A stretch of DNA of 64,000 nucleotides from Aureimonas sp. Leaf427 (GCF_001425485.1 NZ_LMQW01000007.1:71542-135541); one strand, 5' to 3'. Positions 16,186 to 24,416 are shown, counted from the first letter of the stretch. A program made the numbers and translations. The notes: a model not told the origin generated them from the sequence alone.

Positions 16186-16656
16186 ATGGATATCGTTCGA
16201 AACAACGCGGCCGGTCTGTCCGGCATCGAGCAGCTGCGGGCGATCGTGGCGGCCGACACGCCGCCTCCGATCAACGCGACCCTCGGCTTCGCCCTCGTCG
16301 AGCTGGAGGAGGGCCGCGTCGTGTTCGAAGGCCATCCGGGCCGCAGCGTCTACAATCCGATCGGATCGGTGCATGGCGGCTATGCCGCGACGCTGCTCGA
16401 CAGCGCCTGCGGCTGCGCGGTCCATTCGCGGCTGAGCCCCGAACAGGGCTACACGACGCTGGAGCTGAAGGTCGCCTATCACCGGCCGCTGACCGAGGAG
16501 AGCGGCCCCGTCCGGGCGGAGGGCCGCATCGTGTCGATGGGCCGGCGCACCGCCTTCGCGGAGGGCCGGCTGACCGACCGTCACGGCCGCCTCTGTGCGA
16601 CCGCGACGTCGACCCTCCTGGTCTTCCCGGTCGAGCGCCCGCCCGCCGCGTCCTGA
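16186..16656 (+). CDS. PaaI-family hotdog thioesterase
   Basis: A 156-residue hotdog-fold protein with the PaaI motif NPIGSVHGGYAATLLDSA, which contains the HGG turn and catalytic Asp region. Such enzymes hydrolyse acyl-CoA thioesters, often aromatic or medium-chain. It lies 68 bp after the hydrolase gene and is probably co-transcribed, which hints at an acyl-processing pathway. Convergent with the SnoaL gene, 16 bp away. Confidence 0.88.
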   Translation: MDIVRNNAAGLSGIEQLRAIVAADTPPPINATLGFALVELEEGRVVFEGHPGRSVYNPIGSVHGGYAATLLDSACGCAVHSRLSPEQGYTTLELKVAYHRPLTEESGPVRAEGRIVSMGRRTAFAEGRLTDRHGRLCATATSTLLVFPVERPPAAS

Positions 16657-16672
16657 TCCCGCTCGGCCCCGA

Positions 16673-17536
16673 TCAGAACTTGCCGTTCGCGTTCTTCCAG
16701 TCCGACTGTTCCGGGATGGTCTCGATCGTGTCCCAATGCTCGGCGATCTTGCCGTTCTCGACCCGGAACAGGTCGTAGAAGGACGTATGTTTGCCGGCAA
16801 AGCTGCCTTCGGACACGGTGAGGACGAAGTTGCCTTCGCCGAGCACCTTGTGGATGCGGTCGTACTTCATCGTGACGCCGGCCTTGGCCATCGCCTGAAG
16901 CGCCGCGCCGAGCCCGGAAAGGCCGTCGGCGATCTGCGGATTGTGCTGGATGTAGCTGTCGCCGTCGAAATAGCCGGCGAGCTTGTCCATCTTGCCGTCG
17001 ATGAGAATGTCGGTGACGAGCCCCTTCACCAGCGCCTTGTTGGCGGCGGTCTCGCCGAGATCCACGGCCTTCGTCGGGCCGTCGGTCATCGTGTGCCCGC
17101 TGGGATTGGGGCCGGCCGTTTCCTGCAGATTGTCCCAATGCTCGACGATCCGGCCGTTCGCGAAGCGGAAGATGTCGAAGCCGACCTTCGGGCCGAAGAA
17201 GTCGTAGTCCGTGTGCGCGAAGACGAAGTCGCCGTCCTGGAACACCCGGACGGTCTCGACGCGCGCGGACCCTTTGGGGAGCGCGGCGAGGAGTTCGCCG
17301 AAGCCCTTCAACCCGTCGGCGGCGGCAAGATTGTGCTGGATATACGTGTCGGGATCGATGACCGAGACCGGCGCGCTCTCACCCGTCTCGATCGCCTTCA
17401 GAAGCGCCGTGACCTTCTGCTTGTTCGTCTCCGGCGTTCCCGTCTCGGCGGACGCGGCTGCGAGGACGGGCTGCGCGAAGACCGCGAGGGTCATGGCGGC
17501 GGCGGTCAGGAGACGGCGGCGGTCGATCGCTTGCAT
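16673..17536 (-). CDS. exported protein with two SnoaL-like (NTF2-fold) repeats
   Basis: From ATG 17536 the protein has 287 residues. A signal peptide comes first (RRRLLTAAAMTLAVFAQPVLAAA), then two SnoaL-like repeats of ~120 residues. Each has the pattern YIQHN..DGLxG...FVFAHTDYD/FVLTVSEG...DLFRxxNGxIxEHWD. SnoaL/NTF2 folds act as small-molecule isomerases or binding modules. An upstream in-frame start at 17578 would place residues across the palindrome, so 17536 is preferred. A large operator-like palindrome precedes it, and the Rrf2 gene lies upstream on the same strand. Confidence 0.8.
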   Translation of the reverse strand: MQAIDRRRLLTAAAMTLAVFAQPVLAAASAETGTPETNKQKVTALLKAIETGESAPVSVIDPDTYIQHNLAAADGLKGFGELLAALPKGSARVETVRVFQDGDFVFAHTDYDFFGPKVGFDIFRFANGRIVEHWDNLQETAGPNPSGHTMTDGPTKAVDLGETAANKALVKGLVTDILIDGKMDKLAGYFDGDSYIQHNPQIADGLSGLGAALQAMAKAGVTMKYDRIHKVLGEGNFVLTVSEGSFAGKHTSFYDLFRVENGKIAEHWDTIETIPEQSDWKNANGKF

Positions 17537-17538
17537 TT

Positions 17539-17587
17539 TCTGTATCCATTCTGGTGACACTTTAAGTGTACGTGCCATGAATACAGA
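17539..17587. promoter_or_regulatory. 49-bp nested palindrome upstream of the SnoaL gene (candidate Rrf2 operator)
   Basis: Outer arms TCTGTATCCAT (17539-17549) and ATGAATACAGA (17577-17587) are inverted with one mismatch. An inner perfect palindrome ACACTT-T-AAGTGT (17557-17569) shares exactly the same centre, base 17563. It sits directly before the SnoaL start. The outer-arm sequence recurs upstream of the Rrf2 gene (18077-18090), pointing to a common regulator. Confidence 0.65.
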
Positions 17588-17623
17588 TGTGTGTAAAGGC
17601 CCCTCCCGCCGCCCAAGGCGCCG

Positions 17624-18055
17624 TTACGGGACGACCCGGTTCGCCTCGGCGACGCCCGCCGCCATGTCCTTGATGGTGGTGCGCGCCAGTTCCTCGCGCA
17701 ACGCGACTTCGGCGGCCGTGAGGCGGGTTTTCAGGACGCCCGAGATGCTGCGGCCCACCTCGCAGCGCTGGCTCGTGTCCTCGTGAACCGGCAGCAGCGC
17801 GTCGCCCTCCTCGTTCACCGAGTCGTAGATGTCGAGCAGGCTGATCGTCTCGCCCGGCCGGGCGAGCAGTGCCCCGCCGCCGGCTCCGAGCTGCGAGGTC
17901 GTGAGCCCCGCCCTTGCGAGCTGGGCGAGAAGGCGCCGGATGAAGGACGGGTTGGTGTTGACGCTCAAGGCGATGAGGTCGGACGTCGCCGCCTTCCCGT
18001 TCTGCGTCTCCAGGAACGTGAGGATATGGGTGGCAACGGCCAGACGCGTGTTCAT
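17624..18055 (-). CDS. Rrf2 family transcriptional regulator
   Basis: A 143-residue regulator with the Rrf2 winged helix: LAVATHILTFLE, then SVNTNPSFIRRLLAQLARAGL and the wing GAGGGALLARP. It has one cysteine (SQRCEVG), so the three-cysteine Fe-S site of IscR/NsrR is absent. It resembles the cluster-free YwnA-like subgroup. It likely controls itself and the SnoaL gene downstream, given the shared TCTGTATCCATTCT element in both promoters. Confidence 0.9.
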   Translation of the reverse strand: MNTRLAVATHILTFLETQNGKAATSDLIALSVNTNPSFIRRLLAQLARAGLTTSQLGAGGGALLARPGETISLLDIYDSVNEEGDALLPVHEDTSQRCEVGRSISGVLKTRLTAAEVALREELARTTIKDMAAGVAEANRVVP

Positions 18056-18076
18056 GTCGAGTTCGCTCGGGAAAAA

Positions 18077-18090
18077 TCTGTATCCATTCT
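18077..18090. promoter_or_regulatory. TCTGTATCCATTCT element upstream of the Rrf2 gene
   Basis: This 14-mer is identical to bases 17539-17552 in the SnoaL promoter palindrome and lies 22 bp before the Rrf2 start. It is a likely half-site for autoregulation. Confidence 0.55.
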
Positions 18091-18230
18091 AGGCTCAGAG
18101 CCGTGCGCGCGCAATGGACGGGCTTGCGCGGCCGCTTCGCCGGGCTCGCGCAAATGTCCGTGCGGCTCGTTCGGACGGCTCGCCTTCCTCGGCGATCCGA
18201 CCGGCTCTCCCGTCCGCGCCAGTCGTGATG

Positions 18231-18258
18231 TTGACGACACTATATATTTCATATAGTG
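18231..18258 (+). promoter_or_regulatory. promoter with overlapping palindromic operator before the hydrolase-SCP2-HxlR operon
   Basis: A perfect inverted repeat CACTATAT-ATTTC-ATATAGTG occupies 18238-18258. A -35-like TTGACG (18231-18236) and -10-like TATAGT (18252-18257), about 15 bp apart, bracket and overlap it. A protein bound there would block RNA polymerase. The HxlR regulator encoded by the third gene of this operon is the obvious candidate. Confidence 0.55.
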
Positions 18259-18322
18259 ATTGGCCGTGGTCCTCGGATGAGGACGCGGCGGACGACCGAG
18301 CCGGTGATTTGCAGGACAAGCC

Positions 18323-19168
18323 ATGACTGAAAGCCATCTGACGGCCCCGACCCGGTTTCTGGAGCGCGACGGTGCGCGCTTCGCCTATCGCCGCTGGGGC
18401 CAGGCCGATGCAGGGCAGCCGCCGCTGCTCCTTCTTCAGCATTTCCGGGGCGGCATGGATCACTGGGACCCGTTGATGACGGATGGTCTGGCCGAGGGCC
18501 GGGAGGTGATCCTCTACAACGGGCGGGGCATTGCCTCCTCGACCGGCACGCCGCGCAACCGGATCGAGGACATGGCCGACGACGCGGCCGCCTTCGTCCG
18601 GGCGCTCGGGCTGGAGACGATCGACGTGCTCGGCTTCTCGCTCGGCGGGTTCCAGGCGCTGGACCTGACCGTTCGCCATCCGGACCTCGTGCGCAAGCTG
18701 ATGCTGCTCGGCACCGGCCCGCGCGGCGGCGATCCCGACTTCGAGCCCGGTGTCCTGGAGACGGCGCCGCGTCCGGTCCCGGTCTTCGAGGACTTCGCCT
18801 ATCTGTTCTTCGGCCGGTCCGAGACCGCCGTCGCGGCCGCCCGCGCCTTCTGGGAGCGGCGCCACCAGCGCGTCGACCAGGACCCGCCGGCCGCGCAAGC
18901 CGTGACCGCCGCGCAGATGGAGGCAAATCTCTATTACCTGCCGCCCGTGTCCGAGGAAGATCCGTTCGCCTATCTGCGCGCCATCCGCCAGCCGACGTTC
19001 ATCCTGAACGGGGTGCACGACGTGATGATCCCGACCGTCAACTCCTTCTACATGGCCCGCAACATTCCGAACGCGCAGCTCTTCATCTATCCCGACTGCG
19101 GCCACGGCGCCCAATTCCAGTGCCCGGACCGTTTTCTCCATCACGTCGGCCGCTTCCTGAGCGAGTGA
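18323..19168 (+). CDS. alpha/beta hydrolase
   Basis: A 281-residue hydrolase with elbow GFSLGGF, acid in NGVHDVMIP and His in DCGHGAQFQ. It is a paralogue of the hydrolase at 15257-16117 and shares the distinctive FAYRR..G start. It is the first gene of a probable operon with the SCP2-like and HxlR genes. Substrate unknown. AGGACA lies 8 bases before the ATG. Confidence 0.9.
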   Translation: MTESHLTAPTRFLERDGARFAYRRWGQADAGQPPLLLLQHFRGGMDHWDPLMTDGLAEGREVILYNGRGIASSTGTPRNRIEDMADDAAAFVRALGLETIDVLGFSLGGFQALDLTVRHPDLVRKLMLLGTGPRGGDPDFEPGVLETAPRPVPVFEDFAYLFFGRSETAVAAARAFWERRHQRVDQDPPAAQAVTAAQMEANLYYLPPVSEEDPFAYLRAIRQPTFILNGVHDVMIPTVNSFYMARNIPNAQLFIYPDCGHGAQFQCPDRFLHHVGRFLSE

Positions 19169-19209
19169 TCGAACCCGCCGCCCGACAGATCGAAGGAAAG
19201 GCCGTTCCC

Positions 19210-19620
19210 ATGCTGAAGTTCAAGTTCCTGCTCCTGACACTTGCGCTGCTTCTGAAGCGCAAGGTCCGCTCCGATCCGGCCGCCGCCCGCTTTATCGCGG
19301 GCAAGACGCTGACCCTGCGCATCGAGACGCGATCGGGCGAGGGGCGGACCTTCGCGATCCGCAACGGCCGCGTCTCCTCGCGCGCCAAGCCGCTCGGCAC
19401 GCCCGCCTTCACGCTGACCTTCAAGGACGGCGCGACCGGCTTCTCGGTCCTCTCGGCCAAGGACAGCCAGGGCGCGTTTCTCGCCGCGCTCGGGCGAAAG
19501 GATCTGGTGGTCTCCGGCAGCGTGCTCGACGCGATGTGGTTTCAGGGGCTGACCGGCTTTCTGCAGCCCCCCGCAAGCGTTGCGCCCCGCGACCGCACCG
19601 TCTTCGGCGAGGCGTCGTGA
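19210..19620 (+). CDS. SCP2-like sterol/lipid-binding domain protein
   Basis: A 136-residue protein. After a hydrophobic N-terminus (LKFKFLLLTLALLLK), which could anchor it in the membrane, it resembles the SCP2 sterol-transfer fold (LTLRIETRSGEGRTFAIRNG, then PAFTLTFKDG..). These folds bind lipids or other hydrophobic ligands. Its stop codon overlaps the GTG start of the HxlR gene (GTGA), so the two are made together. The neighbour's C-terminal domain has the same pattern. Confidence 0.7.
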   Translation: MLKFKFLLLTLALLLKRKVRSDPAAARFIAGKTLTLRIETRSGEGRTFAIRNGRVSSRAKPLGTPAFTLTFKDGATGFSVLSAKDSQGAFLAALGRKDLVVSGSVLDAMWFQGLTGFLQPPASVAPRDRTVFGEAS

Positions 19621-20273
19621 GCGCCGCGCCGACCAAGACCTACGGCCAGCTCTGCCCGATCGCGCGCGCCCTCGATCTTCTCGGCGAGCGATGGACGCTG
19701 CTGGTGATCCGCGAGCTTCTCCTCGGCCCCAAACGCTTCAAGGACCTGCTCGCCGTTCTGCCGGCGATGGGCACCAACCGCCTGTCGGACCGGCTGAAGG
19801 CGCTGACGGAGAACGGCATCGTGCGCCCGGTGCAGCCGTCGGGGCCGGCCTATGAGCTGACGGAGCTCGGCGAAGGGCTGCGCAAGCCGCTGCTCGGGCT
19901 CGGGCTCTGGGGGCTGCAACTGCCCGTGGACGAGCGGATCGATCCGTCGACGTCGCGGGCCGAGCTGATCGCGCTGAGCCTCGCCGGAGCGAGCGATCCC
20001 GCCGCGAGCGCGGGCCTGCGGGCCTTCTACGAGTTCCATGTCGGGTCGGACGTCTTCCATGTCCGGGTCGACGACGGCGAGGTGCTGGCCCGTTCGGGCC
20101 CGGTGCCCGAGCGGGCCGACATCGTCGTCGGCTGCGATCTCGCCACGTTCATGGCGCTGGCGCTGCGTCGGCTGACGCCCTCGGCCGCGCTCGACGAGGG
20201 GCGCGCGCGCCTTCTCGAAGGGCAGCGGGAGGCGTTTCTGCAGGCGTTCGACGTGCTGGAATACAGGCCGTAG
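19617..20273 (+). CDS. HxlR family regulator with C-terminal SCP2-like domain
   Basis: A 218-residue regulator. The N-terminal ~95 residues form an HxlR-type winged helix: CPIARALDLLGERWTLLVIRE, then FKDLLAVLPAMGTNRLSDRL. The C-terminal ~110 residues (EFHVGSDVFHVRVDDGEV..DIVVGCDLATFMAL) resemble an SCP2-like domain, probably the ligand sensor. Translation is coupled to the stand-alone SCP2-like gene through a 4-bp overlap. It likely regulates this operon through the palindrome at 18238-18258, and perhaps the flavin oxidoreductase gene downstream. Confidence 0.85.
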   Translation: MSAAPTKTYGQLCPIARALDLLGERWTLLVIRELLLGPKRFKDLLAVLPAMGTNRLSDRLKALTENGIVRPVQPSGPAYELTELGEGLRKPLLGLGLWGLQLPVDERIDPSTSRAELIALSLAGASDPAASAGLRAFYEFHVGSDVFHVRVDDGEVLARSGPVPERADIVVGCDLATFMALALRRLTPSAALDEGRARLLEGQREAFLQAFDVLEYRP

Positions 20274-20364
20274 GGCTTCGCGGCCGCGGCCGGAGCGAGA
20301 GGCTGCGGGGATCGACGACCGGATCGGCCGTATCCGCGCCACCACACAAAGGAGACGGAAATCC

Positions 20365-21639
20365 ATGAACGCGATGCCCCAGGACATACCCGCGACCCAT
20401 CTCCTGAACCAGCCTTTGGTGCTGAAGAACGGTCTCGTTCTGCGCAACCGGCTCGCCAAGGCGGCGATGAGCGAGACGCTCGGCACCGACGACAACCGCC
20501 CTCTCCCCGATCTCGTCCAGCTCTACCGGCGCTGGGCCGCCTCCGGCCTCGGGCTGATCGTCACCGGCAACGTGATGATCGACCGCCGGGCGCTGGGCGA
20601 GCCGGGCAATGTCGCGATCGAGGACGAGGCGGACCTGCCGCTTCTGCGCGAGTGGGCGCAGGCGGCCACCGCCGAGGGCGCGGCGATCTTCGTTCAGCTC
20701 AACCATCCCGGCAAGCAGTCCTCCAAGGGGCTGAACGCCTACAATATCGCGCCCTCCGCCGTGCCGTTCCGGGAGGACATGGCGGCCTTCTTCGCCACAC
20801 CGCGCGAGGCGACCGAGGCCGAGATCCTCGACATCGTGGCGCGTTTCGGGCGCAGCGCCGCCATCTGCCGGAAGGCGGGCTTCAGCGGCGTCGAGATCCA
20901 CGGCGCGCATGGCTATCTCGTCAACCAGTTCCTCTCCCCGCATCACAACCGCCGCACCGACCGATGGGGCGGCAGCGCGGAGAACCGCCGCCGCTTCGTC
21001 CTGTCGGTCTATCACGAGATCCGCCGGCAGGTCGGGCCCGACTTCCCGGTCGCCATCAAGCTGAACTCGGCCGACTTCCAGCGCGGCGGGTTCACGCAGG
21101 AGGAGTCGATGGACACGATCCGGGCTCTGGCCGAGGCGGGCGTGGACCTGATCGAGATTTCCGGCGGCACCTACGAGGCGCCCGCGATGAGCGGCGGGAC
21201 CGAGGAGCAGAAGCGGCCCTCGACGCTCGCCCGCGAGGCCTACTTCCTCGACTTCGCCGAAAAGGTCCGCGCGAGCGTGGACGTGCCGCTGATGGTCACC
21301 GGCGGCTTTCGCACCGCTGCCGGCATGAACGCGGCCCTTGGCTCGGGCGGGCTCGACGTCGTCGGCCTCGCGCGCCTTCTCGCCATCGACCCCGACGCGG
21401 CCTCCGGCCTTCTGGCGGGCCGCGACAGCCGGGAGATGGTCCGCCCGATCGTCACCGGCATCAAGGCGGTCGATCGCCTGGGGCTCATGGAGGTCCTCTG
21501 GTACACCGCGCAGATCAAGCGCATCGCGAGGGGCCGAGATCCCAGACCCCGCGAGAGCGGGCTCTGGTCCTTCCTGAAGTCGGCCGCCCGAAGCGGCTGG
21601 GCCACCTACCGCACCCGCCGCGCCCGCGCACGGGACTGA
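20365..21639 (+). CDS. NADH:flavin oxidoreductase (old yellow enzyme family)
   Basis: A 424-residue FMN TIM-barrel enzyme. Family blocks include NRLAKAAMSE near the N-terminus, QLNHPGKQ, the long motif beginning GVEIHGAHGYL and ending WGGSAENRRRF, and VTGGFRT for phosphate binding. OYE enzymes reduce enones or nitro compounds with NAD(P)H. A GGAGA Shine-Dalgarno lies 8 bases before ATG 20365. The 91-bp gap after the HxlR gene makes common regulation likely. Confidence 0.92.
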   Translation: MNAMPQDIPATHLLNQPLVLKNGLVLRNRLAKAAMSETLGTDDNRPLPDLVQLYRRWAASGLGLIVTGNVMIDRRALGEPGNVAIEDEADLPLLREWAQAATAEGAAIFVQLNHPGKQSSKGLNAYNIAPSAVPFREDMAAFFATPREATEAEILDIVARFGRSAAICRKAGFSGVEIHGAHGYLVNQFLSPHHNRRTDRWGGSAENRRRFVLSVYHEIRRQVGPDFPVAIKLNSADFQRGGFTQEESMDTIRALAEAGVDLIEISGGTYEAPAMSGGTEEQKRPSTLAREAYFLDFAEKVRASVDVPLMVTGGFRTAAGMNAALGSGGLDVVGLARLLAIDPDAASGLLAGRDSREMVRPIVTGIKAVDRLGLMEVLWYTAQIKRIARGRDPRPRESGLWSFLKSAARSGWATYRTRRARARD

Positions 21640-21697
21640 CGGGTGCCGGGGGGGGGGCCGTCTGGGCGCTGCCGGCTGGCGAGAGCGGCGTTCGCGG

Positions 21698-22621
21698 TCA
21701 GCTTTCGCTCCGCCCCGCAAGGACGGCCGCGAGGATGAACGAGGCTCCGAGAAGCATGATGATCGTTGGAACCTCGCCCAGCCAGACATAGGCGCCGAAC
21801 AGGCCGAAGACCGGGACCAGCGTGAGCCACAGCCCCGCGGCCCCCGCGGACAGATGACGAAGACCGATCAGGTAGAGCCAGAACGCGGCCGCATATTGCA
21901 CCACGCCGGAGAGGGCGGCGTAGACGATCACCCGAGGGGGCATGTCGGTGATCGAAACGGGGTCGGCCGTCGCCAGGCGCTCCACGGCATAAAGCGCGAG
22001 AGCAAAGGCCAACCCGACAAGCTGTTGCGAGGAAGCCAGGGTCGCTGGCGGAAAGTCGCCGGCGACGCGAGCCGACAGGACGACGTAAGTGGCCGCGAAC
22101 AAGGTCGCCAGAACGATGAGTCCGTCTCCGAGCCGTTCGGAATCCCCTGCGTCGAGGTCGCCGACGCCCGAAACCATCAGGACGCCCACCACCGCAAGAG
22201 CGATACACACGAGCAACCTTCGCGAAGGGCGCTGGCTGAAAAGAATCCACGACATGAGGACGATCAGAACCGGTTCGCTGGCGCTGATAACGGAGGCCTT
22301 GCCCGCCGTCGTCAGCGAAAGGCCCGCAAGGCCGACCGCATAGGTGAGGCCGGGCTCCAGAAGCCCGATGGCGGCCGCGCGGCCGATCCCCTTGCCTTCG
22401 TACCGGTGGGGGAAATTCGGAGCCGCCATGACGAGCAGAGCCGCGACGCTCGCCGTCAACTGGATCACCAGCAGGGTCGTCGGCGGCATGGCGTCGAGGA
22501 GATTTCGCGACATCACGGTGGCAAAGCCCCAGCAAGCGGCCGACGCGATCATGGCCAGGGTCGCGACGAGTTTGGCTCGGCTCGGACGGTCTGCCGTGAG
22601 GCTCATGTTCTCTTCGCTCAT
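21698..22621 (-). CDS. EamA/DMT family transporter
   Basis: A 307-residue inner-membrane protein with about ten hydrophobic segments in two EamA repeats (ACWGFATVMSRNLL in the first; VVQYAAAFWLYLIGLR in the second). Members export amino acids, metabolites or drugs. ATG 22621 overlaps the stop of the MarR gene (ATGA), so the pair is a co-translated regulator-exporter unit. Confidence 0.88.
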   Translation of the reverse strand: MSEENMSLTADRPSRAKLVATLAMIASAACWGFATVMSRNLLDAMPPTTLLVIQLTASVAALLVMAAPNFPHRYEGKGIGRAAAIGLLEPGLTYAVGLAGLSLTTAGKASVISASEPVLIVLMSWILFSQRPSRRLLVCIALAVVGVLMVSGVGDLDAGDSERLGDGLIVLATLFAATYVVLSARVAGDFPPATLASSQQLVGLAFALALYAVERLATADPVSITDMPPRVIVYAALSGVVQYAAAFWLYLIGLRHLSAGAAGLWLTLVPVFGLFGAYVWLGEVPTIIMLLGASFILAAVLAGRSES

Positions 22622-23130
22622 CCCGTCAGTTCCGCCCAGCGTTCTTCCACCGGGCAGCCGCTGGGAACGCATTCCCCCTCATTGCACATCCGGCAGAAGC
22701 GGTAGCTCTGGCCCTTGTCGGTCAGGACGCTCTTCAGCATCTTGCTCGCCAGCGCTTCGAGCATCTCCGTTTCGTCCTGCGACAGGCCGGCTGCCGCCTG
22801 ACGCAGGACCCTGTCGCGATGCTTGAGCGCGATCAGACGCCGTCTTCGGCCTTCCGGCGTAAGCTCCAGGCTGACGAGGCGGTGGGTCGCTCCGGCTTTT
22901 CGAACCAGGAGGCCGTCCGCCTCCAGTCGGTCGACGACGCGGACGCAGCCGCTGTGGGACATGTCGAGCGCTGCGGCCACCTGCCCGACCGAAAGCCCGG
23001 GGTGAGCGCCCAGCATGACGATCGCCGCACCCGCCTCTCCCGACGTTCCGATCGTTTCGTTCACCGCCGCTCGGATCTCGTCACCGAGAACCAGAGACAG
23101 CGCACCGAGAACGTTCACAGCCTTGCTCAT
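22618..23130 (-). CDS. MarR family regulator with C-terminal cysteine cluster
   Basis: A 170-residue MarR-type winged helix (LSVGQVAAALDMSHSGCVRVVDRLEADGLL, wing HRLVSLELTPEG). The C-terminal tail has Cys146, Cys149, Cys154 and Cys159 in a CX2CX4CX4C pattern, suited to metal binding or thiol switching. It is co-translated with the EamA exporter. A perfect 21-bp palindrome 11 bp before its start is a strong operator candidate. Confidence 0.88.
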   Translation of the reverse strand: MSKAVNVLGALSLVLGDEIRAAVNETIGTSGEAGAAIVMLGAHPGLSVGQVAAALDMSHSGCVRVVDRLEADGLLVRKAGATHRLVSLELTPEGRRRRLIALKHRDRVLRQAAAGLSQDETEMLEALASKMLKSVLTDKGQSYRFCRMCNEGECVPSGCPVEERWAELTG

Positions 23131-23141
23131 ACGACAAGTCT

Positions 23142-23162
23142 ACATATGCGATCCGCATATGT
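23142..23162. promoter_or_regulatory. MarR operator palindrome
   Basis: ACATATGCG-ATC-CGCATATGT is a perfect 9-3-9 inverted repeat just upstream of the MarR-EamA operon. A second half-site CGCATATGT occurs at 23220-23228. The remaining 23163-23348 region shows no gene. Confidence 0.7.
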
Positions 23163-23348
23163 AAAACACGAAGACCCATCGCCGCTTTGGCTAGTAGCCG
23201 ATATCCCTAGAATGCATGACGCATATGTGGGATCGTGGATCGTCTCATCGGAGGCCCGGCACGCCCCGGCACGTCGCCGGACCGCGCTTGGGCCGACATC
23301 ATCGCCGTACCGCAGCCGAAGCCGGCTTGGGACCGGGGCATGGGTCCG

Positions 23349-24254
23349 TCAGCGTGTCCATTTCGGGTCGCCGGTGAAGGCGATCGTCAGCCAGCGGTCG
23401 CTTCCGGCGTCGCCGATGGCCTCGCCGACCTCTTCGCGGATGGCGTCGAGGACCGAGATCGTGTCGATCGAAAAGGTCGGCGGCACGACGAAATGCACCT
23501 CGATGAGACGGGAGCGTCCGGCTTTGGCGACGTAGGTTCGGGCGTCGAGGAAGCCGTGGCGGGCGACCGCGGCATCGACGGCCGCGCGGACCTGCAGATC
23601 GAGGCTGGCGGGGGCGACGAGGAAGACGTCCTTCAGGGCCGCGGCGACGGTGCGCAGGGGCACCGGGATGAGGCAGACCGTCAGGACGGCGAGGACGGCC
23701 GGATCGACATAGGGGGTCAGCCATTCATGGCGCGTTCCCTCCAAAAGGAAGGCGGCGGCGAAGGCGAGGAGGAGGGCGCTGGTGATCGCGCCCGACATGG
23801 TCCAGCCCTTGATGTCGAGCGCCACGAACTGCGAGCCGATCCGCCGGTTGGCGCGGCGGCCGTAGAGAACCATGCCGAGGCAGATGGCGACGACGAAGAG
23901 GGCGTAGCCGATGGCCCAGCCGAACTCGAACGCCCGCCCGCCCTCCAGGATCGTCATGACCGCGTTGACGAAGGCGTAGAAGGACAGAAGCGTCAGCAGC
24001 GCTCCGTTGAAGGCGAGCACCATCGGCTCCAGGTGCCAGAAGCCCATCTGGAACCTGCGGCTGGCATCGCGCGCGATCAGCCTCGTCACCAGAAGCGCCA
24101 GTCCCGTCATGGCGGCATCGACGGCCGAGAAGACGCCGTCGAAGGCGATCGAGAGCGAGCCGGACAGGACGCCGAAGGCGACGCCGGACGCGCCGACGAC
24201 GACGGTCATGGCGATGGAGTGTTTGAGGAAGGTCTCTTCGGCGCGATCGGTCAT
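23349..24254 (-). CDS. cation diffusion facilitator family transporter
   Basis: A 301-residue CDF transporter that exchanges divalent metal ions (Zn, Co, Cd, Fe or Mn) for protons in the inner membrane. About six hydrophobic segments are visible, with metal-site aspartates in SIAFDGVFSAVDAAM (Asp39 and Asp46) and in VALDIKGW. A cytoplasmic C-terminal domain follows (about 205-301). Metal specificity cannot be read from the sequence. Confidence 0.88.
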   Translation of the reverse strand: MTDRAEETFLKHSIAMTVVVGASGVAFGVLSGSLSIAFDGVFSAVDAAMTGLALLVTRLIARDASRRFQMGFWHLEPMVLAFNGALLTLLSFYAFVNAVMTILEGGRAFEFGWAIGYALFVVAICLGMVLYGRRANRRIGSQFVALDIKGWTMSGAITSALLLAFAAAFLLEGTRHEWLTPYVDPAVLAVLTVCLIPVPLRTVAAALKDVFLVAPASLDLQVRAAVDAAVARHGFLDARTYVAKAGRSRLIEVHFVVPPTFSIDTISVLDAIREEVGEAIGDAGSDRWLTIAFTGDPKWTR

Positions 24255-24416
24255 GGCGGACGATGTAGCAGGCGCCGTTTCCGCCGCAAGGCGTCGTGGT
24301 CGTCCGGCCGCGGGCTTCGACGCCGCCGTCGCGGAAGGCTTTTCCGAGAGGGGCCGGCGGTCGGCCGTCGCGCCTCATCGGCGTCGGACGGCCGTCCTTC
24401 CTCTCCTCGGGGCCCT

